Positions 17,230 through 23,007 of a DNA stretch of 23,007 bases are shown piece after piece. The translations under genes and the position numbers were made by a program. The stretch's first letter is position 1. Each line of letters opens with the position of its first letter. Source of the stretch: Entomomonas sp945283395 (GTDB taxonomy: Bacteria; Pseudomonadota; Gammaproteobacteria; Pseudomonadales; Pseudomonadaceae); contig CAMLLC010000023.1 in the NCBI GenBank assembly GCA_946480835.1, positions 1 to 23,007 on the forward strand, read 5' to 3'. The notes under the pieces were generated by a model, which did no database searches, was not told the DNA's origin, and saw only the letters and a list, made by a program, of their open reading frames with translations.

Positions 17230-17400
17230 ACAAATCTTAAAATAGCTCTGCTATTAAAGCTTTTTCCTCTGTATATACATAAAAGCTTCTTATGCTTCTT
17301 TAAATTAATACCTAGTGCAAGATAGACTCGATTTATTAATTATTCTCGAATGCAATCGTAGCTAGGCAGTTAAGGTAGACTCAATAGTGAGTTTATTGAG
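17230..17400 (-). pseudogene. IS256/Mutator-type transposase remnant
   Basis: Reading the minus strand from about 17350 downwards gives RIINKS and, after a one-base frame shift, VYLALGINLKKHKKLL. This lines up with the conserved central part of IS256-family transposases (GRIVNKAVYLALGINxEGHKELLG, as I remember it). Stop codons and shifts interrupt the frame on both sides, and neither terminal inverted repeats nor the rest of the gene are recognisable. The remaining sequence of the 17064-17516 gap shows nothing definite. The match is short but specific; it is a fossil with no activity. Confidence 0.5.
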
Positions 17401-17516
17401 CATAGCAGATAATTTCTTAAGCTTTTTTTTCTGTTTCGATATTAACTGCTAATTATTGTATTAATTGTTGAATGTCTTTTGTCATAATTTAATATTAACG
17501 CTAATAAAATACCACC

Positions 17517-18062
17517 TTAATTAAATTTTTTACTACTAACCAAAGTACCTTCTTTATAATATTCAGAAAGGTATACCTTATGACCTCCCCCATAATAATA
17601 CCAATAGCCTACTTTTTTTACCCTGCTTATACTGCCCACTAAGATTTAACTGACCATTATCACAATACTGACTAAAAACACCTTCAATAGACAAATTTCG
17701 CTTATTCTTAACATCATAATCACTATTAAAATGTGTCACATCAGCCTTATCAATTAGATTAAAAGGAGCAGAATAAACTGTGCCCTTTGGGTATTTTTTT
17801 AAAGAAAAAGAGCTAGCTAATAAAATATAAAACTCTTGTACTCTATAATAACCATCCTTTGTTACTCCTAAAAAAATCCTCTCTATATTAGCGATATACT
17901 TATTACGTGGTATAATAGAACCTTTAGCTACCACCTCACCCACTTTCCAATCGGCTTGCGCAGTAGTTTTTTTTCTAAGATTACTTGATTATTACCAGCT
18001 GGTTCAGCAAAACAAAAATTACGGCTTACACCTATAAATATTAACCAACAAAACCTTAGCAT
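17517..18062 (-). pseudogene. Secreted MORN-like protein gene broken at two poly-A runs
   Basis: Three frames join into one protein of about 180 residues if two homopolymer runs are corrected. The start (ATG 18062-18060) gives a signal-peptide-like MLRFCWLIFIGVSRNFCFAE. At an eight-A run (plus coordinates 17967-17974) one extra A would lead into TTAQADWKVGEVVAKGS, the long open segment. At a seven-A run (17613-17619) loss of one A continues GKKVGYWYYYGGGHKVYLSE to KEGTLVSSKKFN and a stop at 17517. The QYKQGKKVGYWYYY segment is MORN-like. As written it would stop after about 44 codons. Possible causes are decay, sequencing error in homopolymers, or expression through transcriptional slippage. 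No specific function is recognised. Confidence 0.6.
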
Positions 18063-18349
18063 AACCTATTAAACCCCTAACTCTAATTTAATAAAAATCA
18101 ATAGCAAACTACTAATATAATTAATGCTTGATCTAAGCTTAATTTCAGCAACAACTTATTAAATATAAACAATCAACTTTAGCAATAACCTATTAATTAA
18201 TAAATTTATTAAAAACTTGCTGTTAACAAACACTAATGTTACATTAAAAAATTGAGCAAACGCTATAATATAAAATTTGTGACTCAATAACTCATGACTA
18301 TAGTAAGTTACTCTAACATGTGGATAGTATAAGTTTTGCCTTAATTGAT

Positions 18350-18429
18350 GGTGGGCTGTGTACGGGAACAACGGAAGGTGTGCCGATTTCTGTGAGATAT
18401 CGGTCCGCGAAACTGTAGACAGCTCCACC
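18350..18429. ncRNA. Candidate structured RNA, possibly phage C4-like
   Basis: An 80-base segment of visibly higher GC than its surroundings folds into a nested structure. The outer stem pairs GGTGG-GCTGT-g-TAC (18350-18363) with GTA-g-ACAGC-t-CCACC (18415-18429), 13 pairs with one bulge and one mismatch. Inside, CGGA (18372-18375) pairs with TCCG (18404-18407). The terminal hairpin is CCGAT-t-TCT-GTG-AGA-t-ATCGG (18383-18403). It sits inside an integrase-bearing remnant. The plus-strand elements GGCTGTGTACGG and AGGTGTGCC remind me of the C4/IsrK antirepressor-control RNAs of prophages, but that is memory, not a search. No terminator or promoter fixes the strand. Confidence 0.4.
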
Positions 18430-18870
18430 TCCTTATTTAAAAAAGGAAACTAGACTCAACTATGATAGTTAAGTAATGACCGGTATTAACAATCGTTTTA
18501 TTTCACTAGAATTAGATTTCCAAGACGATACCGAAAATGTCCTATTATACAATTGAGCTACAAAGCGTATAGAAGCAATACTCAATCTCCACGTTTATCT
18601 CTAATACCACATTTATACTTCACACTATAGCAGAAGTAGTTACTACGCTACTTTTAAGCGATGCCTACAGCCTCCATAACCAATTTGCCTTTAAATTCTT
18701 CAAATACAAAATAGACCAATGGTAACTGTAAAATAAGGGTAGCATATGCTAGCCTTATTAAAGAAGTAGGCTTTAATTTGTTGTTTATAGAGTATATTAG
18801 TAAGAAAAAAATACTATCTTTTTGCTGCCACTTTACTATTATTAAGTATATTTTTACTAACTTGTTGATC
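18430..18870. other. Degraded intergenic DNA in the integrase remnant
   Basis: About 440 bases without a convincing gene. It holds a 26-codon plus-strand frame (18476-18556, M-T-G-I-N-N-R-F) and a minus-strand frame starting GTG at 18881 that overlaps the integrase stub and lacks a recognisable domain. Both look like decay products of the former element. No terminal repeats were found. Confidence 0.4.
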
Positions 18871-19005
18871 TTATGGCGCACCTGTAGTGCGTACCCTAAA
18901 ATAGAGGTTGTTAGTATCTCTTTCTCTATAATCTTTGGTTTCTGCTTCTAATGCGCTTAACACGCTGTCGGAGAGTGGACGTTTCTTGATTTGTGACCGT
19001 TTCAT
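18871..19005 (-). pseudogene. Tyrosine integrase N-terminal fragment
   Basis: The minus strand encodes 44 residues, MKRSQIKKRPLSDSVLSALE and then AETKDYRERDTNNLYFRVRT, before a TAA. This is the characteristic N-terminus of P4/Pseudomonas-type phage and island integrases (KRPLADTVLxxLEPExKxYRExDxxGLYFRVKxxG, from memory). The native start survives, with AAGGAA six bases before the ATG. The SAM-like core-binding domain and the catalytic Arg/His/Tyr domain are gone, so it is inactive. It begins 160 bp from the 3' end of tRNA-Arg and points away from it, the standard arrangement for a tRNA-integrating element. Confidence 0.75.
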
Positions 19006-19015
19006 AATATTTCCT

Positions 19016-19061
19016 TGTACCCGTGAGTTAGGATTTTACTTTGGGTACAGTATCGGGTACA
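19016..19061. promoter_or_regulatory. GGGTACA repeats upstream of the integrase stub
   Basis: Three copies of a heptamer lie within 46 bp: TGTACCC at 19016-19022 (inverted), and GGGTACA at 19043-19049 and 19055-19061 (direct, 12 bp apart). They sit between the integrase start and the tRNA 3' end, where integrase arm-type sites, excisionase sites or int autoregulation sites are expected. Assignment to one of these is inference. Confidence 0.55.
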
Positions 19062-19165
19062 AATAATAGTTAATTATATAGTTTTAAGCTGTTATAAGCT
19101 ATTTGTAATAATTGTTATTTCGTAAGGGTTTGGTGGGTGTTTTGAGGGGTGGTGAAATGTGCTGT

Positions 19166-19242
19166 TGGCGCACCCGGCGGGAGTTGAACCCACGACCCCT
19201 GCCTTCGGAGGGCAGTACTCTATCCAGCTGAGCTACGGGTGC
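19166..19242 (-). tRNA. tRNA-Arg(CCG)
   Basis: A complete cloverleaf on the minus strand. Acceptor GCACCCG pairs with CGGGTGC. The D arm is GCTC/GAGT, and anticodon stem CTGCC/GGCAG carries the seven-base loop CTCCGAA (anticodon CCG, codon CGG). A five-base variable loop follows, then T arm GTGGG-TTCAACT-CCCGC, discriminator G and an encoded CCA (19166-19168). The gene looks functional. Its 3' end faces the integrase remnant and is the likely former attachment site, with the integrated DNA having regenerated the tRNA end. Confidence 0.97.
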
Positions 19243-19259
19243 ATTTAGTAGGGTGTGTA

Positions 19260-19288
19260 ATGATACTGGTATCAGTTTAAACAGTCTA
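19260..19288 (-). promoter_or_regulatory. Candidate tRNA-Arg promoter
   Basis: On the minus strand, TAGACT (19288-19283; four of six match the -35 consensus), a 17-bp spacer, then TATCAT (19265-19260; five of six match -10), 17 bases before the mature tRNA. A 14-bp dyad, TGATAC-TG-GTATCA (19261-19274, plus strand), overlaps the -10 and could be an operator or coincidence. Confidence 0.45.
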
Positions 19289-19590
19289 GTCTTTCATCCT
19301 TTTTTAATTGGCTTAGGTTAAGTTTTTATAGCTAAAAAGTACAAACGGTTTAGCTGTTAGGGCTTTAAGCTATAGCTAAGTTAGCAATTTTAACTAAAGG
19401 CGTTATTAGGCTAAAAGCTTACTATAATAATTAACGTTTAAAAATTAACAGGTTATGAAATTATAGTTATTAGTTAAAATAGTAGATAATTATAAAACAA
19501 ATTATGTTCTATAGGGTTTTCTATTAGTTAGTAGTAATATTGAAAGCTAATAAAAATTAATTTTTGGCTAATGCTAAGTTGGATTTACTT
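19289..19590. other. glnE upstream region
   Basis: About 300 bases of AT-rich sequence between the divergent tRNA-Arg and glnE, with no gene. GCTA/AGCT-rich words recur in it (for example around 19330-19390), but I find no convincing promoter, RNA or repeat unit. Confidence 0.4.
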
Positions 19591-22530
19591 ATGAACAAGC
19601 CCGCGCTAATTGAATTACCTATTACTTTACAAGCAACAATGCAACATGGATTAGATGCTTTTCTAGCGGCATTAAAAGAGCATGCTTTGTTAGCTAGTTA
19701 TGAAGCATGGCCTGAAGATCAAAAACGTCAATTACAAAGAGTATTGGCCGCTAGTGATTTTGTGGCTGAACAGGTAAGGCGAAATCCAGCAGTTATAATA
19801 AAGCTACAAGCTAGTGGTGAGTTAGATGTTGCTATGTCTACTGTTGAAATAACAGAACGAGTAGCTAAGGCAGTAGCTAAGTGTACTACAGAAGATGAGT
19901 TGTTGACTGCACTACGTAAGGAACGTAATAGGCAGCAGGTGCGTATTATTTGGCGCGATTTAACTAGGCAGGCAGATTTATTAATTACCTGTAAAGATCT
20001 TTCTGATTTGGCAGATGCTTGTATTGATCAAGCGTATCAATGGTTATATCAACAGCAAATAACACAACTGGGGACACCGATAGGTAGGCAAAGTGGCAAA
20101 CCCCAGCATTTAGTGGTGTTAGGTATGGGTAAGCTAGGTGCACAAGAGTTAAATTTATCTTCTGATATTGATTTGATTTTCTCTTATCCTGAAGGCGGCG
20201 AAACCAAAGAAGCTAAACGTAGCCTTGATAACCAAGAGTTTTTCACTAGGTTGGGGCAAAAGCTTATTAAAGCATTGGATGCTATGACTATTGATGGTTT
20301 TGTGTTTAGAACGGATATGAGATTACGCCCTTACGGTTCTAGTGGGCCATTGGTATATAGTTTTGTAGGGATGGAGCAATATTATCAAGCACAGGGAAGG
20401 GATTGGGAGCGCTATGCAATGATTAAGGCTAGGGTAGTAGCAGGAGATCAACTAGCCGGAGCAGAGTTATTAGCTAAATTACGACCATTTGTATATAGAC
20501 GGTATTTAGATTTTACGGCTATTGAAGCACTTCGTACGATGAAACAACTTATTCAACAAGAAGTTAAACGTAAAGGTATGGATGATAATATAAAGCTAGG
20601 AGCAGGCGGCATTAGGGAAATAGAGTTTATTGCTCAGGCATTTCAATTGATTCATGGCGGTAAAGATTTAAGCCTGCAACAAAGGACTTTGTTAACAGTA
20701 TTGGATACGCTAGCGGGCGAGGGATATTTGCCAAGTAAGGTAGTGGCTGAGTTAAAAAATAGTTATTGTTTTTTGCGTTATCTTGAGCATGCTATTCAAG
20801 CCATAGCGGATAAACAAACACAAATGTTACCTAATAATCTAATAGATCAAGCAAGGGTAGCTTTTGTGATGGGTTATGCCGATTGGCAAACTTTGCAAAC
20901 CGCTTTAACTGAGCAAAGAAATAAAGTCGATTGGCATTTTAAACAAGTGATAGCTGACCCAGAAGATGAAGAGCAACAAGCTAGCCGTCCAGTAGGGGAT
21001 GAATGGTTACCTTTATGGTTAGGTTTAGTAGATTCAGCTAGTGCTTGTAGCCAATTAACAGAGGCTGGTTTTGCAGAGGCAGCCACACTTTATACTAAAT
21101 TGAAGGATTTTCGGGATAGTCCGCACTTAAGAGCCATTCAAAAAGAAGGTAAAGAAAGATTAGATGCTTTTATGCCAAAATTATTAAGTATGGCTAATGA
21201 GTCTCAAGACCCAAGTTTAAGTGTATTAAGGGTATTGCCTTTAGTAGAAGCAGTAGCTAGAAGGTCTGTTTATTTGGTATTACTAACTGAGAATCCCAGT
21301 GCCTTACAACGCTTATTGCAGTTATGTACAGCAAGTCCTTGGATTGCAGAGCAAATAGCTCATTACCCTATGTTGTTAGATGAGTTGTTGAATGAGGGTA
21401 AACTTTATAATCCTCCTCAAGCAGCTGAGTTAGTAGCCGAATTAAGACAACGGTTAGCGCGTATTCCAGAAGATGATTTGGAACACCAAATGGAAGAATT
21501 GCGTTATTTTAAATTAGCCCATAGACTCCGAGTTGCTGCCTCTGAAATTACTGGTACATTGCCTTTGATGAAGGTTAGTGATTATTTAACGTGGCTTGCT
21601 GAGGCTATTCTAACTGAGGTGTTACAATTAGCTTGGCACCATTGTGCCCAAAAATATGGGGTTCCCTTGCGGTTTGATGGTATGCCATGCGAGCTTGATT
21701 TTATTATAGTGGGATATGGTAAAGTAGGAGGTATTGAACTAGGTCATAATTCTGACTTAGACTTAGTATTTATTCATCATGCTGATCCGCAGTCAGAAAC
21801 AAACGGGAGTAAGTTCATTGATGCAACATTATTTTTTACTCGTTTGGGACAACGTATTATACATATTCTCACTACCCAAACTACCTCAGGTATTTTGTAT
21901 GAGGTGGATATGCGGCTTAGACCTTCAGGTGCAGCAGGTTTACTAGTTAGCTCTCTTACTGCTTTCCAAACTTATCAACAAAAAGAAGCTTGGACCTGGG
22001 AACATCAGGCTTTAGTAAGGGCTCGAGTATTAACGGGGGCAATGGAGGTAGCTGAAGCTTTTACAGCTATAAGAAAAGAGGTTCTCGGCAAACATAGGGA
22101 ACTTACACAATTACAAACTGAAGTCAGTGAAATGCGCCGTAAAATGCGTGATAACTTGGGAACTAAACAAACTAAAGCAGGCTTAGCAGAAAATGCATTT
22201 GAAGCTAAACAACTTTTTAATTTAAAGCATGATGCCGGTGGCATGGTAGATATAGAATTTATGACACAATTTGCTACCTTGGCATGGTCTTGGCAATACC
22301 CCGAGCTGTCTGTTTATACGGATAATATTCGCATTCTAGATGCATTAGCTAATACTCATTTGTTAACCTCCGAAGATGCTCATTGGCTACAAGATACTTA
22401 TAGAGCTTATAGATCAGTAGGGCACAGATTAGCCTTACAAAATGAAGCTAATCTGGTTAGTGCTGATCAATTTATTGATGAGCGCAAAAGAGTAATGGCG
22501 TTTTGGCGAACTTTTGGCTTAACTGAGTAG
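19591..22530 (+). CDS. glnE: Bifunctional glutamine synthetase adenylyltransferase/deadenylase
   Basis: Adds and removes AMP on glutamine synthetase in response to PII and glutamine, tuning nitrogen assimilation. Two nucleotidyltransferase domains are visible. The N-terminal deadenylase has GMGKLGAQELNLSSDIDLIF near residue 185, and the C-terminal adenylyltransferase has GYGKVGGIELGHNSDLDLVF near residue 710, each with the paired acidic DxD. Similarity to Pseudomonas GlnE runs the full length. I choose the ATG at 19591 (MNKPALIELP), giving 979 residues, because it aligns with the Pseudomonas start. An in-frame TTG at 19564 would add nine residues but has no ribosome binding site. It stands alone, with no aceE or ilvE neighbour. 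Confidence 0.97.
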   Translation: MNKPALIELPITLQATMQHGLDAFLAALKEHALLASYEAWPEDQKRQLQRVLAASDFVAEQVRRNPAVIIKLQASGELDVAMSTVEITERVAKAVAKCTTEDELLTALRKERNRQQVRIIWRDLTRQADLLITCKDLSDLADACIDQAYQWLYQQQITQLGTPIGRQSGKPQHLVVLGMGKLGAQELNLSSDIDLIFSYPEGGETKEAKRSLDNQEFFTRLGQKLIKALDAMTIDGFVFRTDMRLRPYGSSGPLVYSFVGMEQYYQAQGRDWERYAMIKARVVAGDQLAGAELLAKLRPFVYRRYLDFTAIEALRTMKQLIQQEVKRKGMDDNIKLGAGGIREIEFIAQAFQLIHGGKDLSLQQRTLLTVLDTLAGEGYLPSKVVAELKNSYCFLRYLEHAIQAIADKQTQMLPNNLIDQARVAFVMGYADWQTLQTALTEQRNKVDWHFKQVIADPEDEEQQASRPVGDEWLPLWLGLVDSASACSQLTEAGFAEAATLYTKLKDFRDSPHLRAIQKEGKERLDAFMPKLLSMANESQDPSLSVLRVLPLVEAVARRSVYLVLLTENPSALQRLLQLCTASPWIAEQIAHYPMLLDELLNEGKLYNPPQAAELVAELRQRLARIPEDDLEHQMEELRYFKLAHRLRVAASEITGTLPLMKVSDYLTWLAEAILTEVLQLAWHHCAQKYGVPLRFDGMPCELDFIIVGYGKVGGIELGHNSDLDLVFIHHADPQSETNGSKFIDATLFFTRLGQRIIHILTTQTTSGILYEVDMRLRPSGAAGLLVSSLTAFQTYQQKEAWTWEHQALVRARVLTGAMEVAEAFTAIRKEVLGKHRELTQLQTEVSEMRRKMRDNLGTKQTKAGLAENAFEAKQLFNLKHDAGGMVDIEFMTQFATLAWSWQYPELSVYTDNIRILDALANTHLLTSEDAHWLQDTYRAYRSVGHRLALQNEANLVSADQFIDERKRVMAFWRTFGLTE

Positions 22531-22721
22531 CTTTTACTCGTAGATGAAAAATGTTAAGTCTGGCAGGAGCTTATGTTTTCCAAAAGATAAAAAGAACTTT
22601 GCTATCTGTTAATTTAACTAAAATTAAAAAACTTCTTGAAGCAGCCTCTTGAGTGTGGCAGCGACTAATTAGCAAAGCTCCCGAATTGATTAGTTAATGA
22701 GTTCATGTTTCATAACTAGTA

Positions 22722-22943
22722 TTAAATAATGGTTAACCAGTCCGCAAGAGTTGCAAATAGTATTATAAAAAAGTAATGCAATCCTTCTGGTGCTAGGATA
22801 GCTAAGGTAGTTATAGGTATCATTAACACTAACCAAGAAGTCAACCACATTATTCTTGCTATGAGGTTGTTTGATGGATATCTAATTAAAAAATACAAGT
22901 TTATTAATAGAAGAACCAACCAAACAGAGAGTTTGATAATCAT
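22722..22943 (-). CDS. Small hydrophobic membrane protein, hypothetical
   Basis: A 73-residue frame with two predicted transmembrane segments (LSVWLVLLLINLYFLI near the N-terminus and MWLTSWLVLMIPITTLAIL centrally) and a further hydrophobic end (YFFIILFATLADW). An AGG lies six bases before the ATG. I recognise no family. Its middle contains the first copy of the 55-bp end repeat, so its upstream context is uncertain. Hydrophobic frames arise easily in AT-rich DNA, so this is only plausible. The 22531-22721 gap before it shows a 33-codon frame (22551-22652) and nothing else. Confidence 0.4.
   Translation of the reverse strand: MIIKLSVWLVLLLINLYFLIRYPSNNLIARIMWLTSWLVLMIPITTLAILAPEGLHYFFIILFATLADWLTII
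22849..22903. repeat. 55-bp direct repeat, internal copy
   Basis: Exactly identical to the last 55 bases of the window, 104 bp further on. The base before each copy differs (C against A). This copy lies inside the small membrane frame on the minus strand. Confidence 0.97.
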
Positions 22944-22952
22944 AGATACCTA

Positions 22953-23007
22953 ATTATTCTTGCTATGAGGTTGTTTGATGGATATCTAATTAAAAAATAC
23001 AAGTTTA
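22953..23007. repeat. 55-bp direct repeat, terminal copy
   Basis: Second copy, ending exactly at the window edge. It may be the start of a 104-bp tandem repeat, or a junction left by assembly. Confidence 0.97.

Noticed and set aside
18159..18428. 89-residue minus-strand reading frame
   Set aside because: It overlaps the folded RNA candidate, has no recognisable domain and has strange composition; the base pattern is better explained by RNA structure.
18510..18566. tRNA-like words on the minus strand (TAGCTCAATTGTATAATAGG)
   Set aside because: The D-stem does not close, the anticodon and T stems do not pair, and no acceptor stem exists. It may be coincidence or a very old tRNA fragment.
18654..18881. 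75-residue minus-strand hydrophobic frame
   Set aside because: It begins at a GTG overlapping the integrase stub, lacks a ribosome binding site and matches no family; it is likely a by-product of AT-rich decay.
22551..22652. 33-codon plus-strand frame after glnE (MLSLAGAYVFQKIKRTLL...)
   Set aside because: No ribosome binding site, no known family, and short enough to occur by chance.
1..23007. CRISPR array or rRNA operon
   Set aside because: No regularly spaced identical repeats with unique spacers and no rRNA sequence were seen; the 22-bp array near position 166 has no spacers of CRISPR type.

Overview
The window is a chromosomal replication-origin neighbourhood of a low-GC gammaproteobacterium. 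Protein sequence and gene order point to the Pseudomonadaceae. DnaA, YidC (N-terminus MDIQRSILLVALAV), RnpA (MVSxxF start) and GlnE are all Pseudomonas-like, and dnaA-dnaN-recF lies divergent from rpmH-rnpA-yidD-yidC-mnmE around an intergenic origin. The base composition is far more AT-rich than Pseudomonas, which suggests an AT-biased, host-associated relative such as the insect-gut genus Entomomonas. That genus-level guess is inference from memory.

Layout, left to right. 1-454: non-coding DNA downstream of gyrB, holding two 96-bp copies of an array of a 15-bp dyad spaced about 22 bp. 455-2869: gyrB (-). 2870-5211: two perfect parS-type palindromes flanking a two-gene unit, a radical-SAM DNA modification/repair protein and its DUF4130 partner. 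5432-7050: an aldo/keto reductase (+) and a zinc-ribbon membrane protein of unknown function (-). 7136-10909: recF, dnaN, dnaA (-). 10910-11297: oriC with three perfect DnaA boxes. 11298-15358: rpmH promoter, rpmH, rnpA, yidD, yidC, a terminator, then mnmE (+). 15393-17063: a phosphoethanolamine-transferase-type envelope enzyme behind a 7-bp tandem repeat. 17064-19242: a decayed accessory segment with an IS256-like transposase remnant, a signal-peptide/MORN-like gene broken at two poly-A runs, an 80-nt sequence that folds into a long-stem RNA, and the N-terminal stub of a tyrosine integrase with its ribosome binding site and GGGTACA repeats. This segment abuts the 3' end of tRNA-Arg(CCG). 19591-22530: glnE (+). 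The right edge holds a small membrane ORF and ends in an exact 55-bp copy of sequence 104 bp upstream.

The core genes form the usual origin package: initiation (DnaA, oriC), clamp (DnaN), gap repair (RecF), supercoiling (GyrB), and the ribosome/RNase P/membrane-insertion/tRNA-modification operon. Two features depart from the Pseudomonas arrangement. Four unrelated genes separate recF from gyrB, and mnmE is followed by an envelope enzyme and a degraded integrative element at a tRNA instead of the usual mnmG-rsmG-parA-parB. The most useful leads are the parS pair, the phased dyad array, the radical-SAM/DUF4130 unit, the candidate structured RNA inside the integrase remnant, and the doubly slipped poly-A gene.
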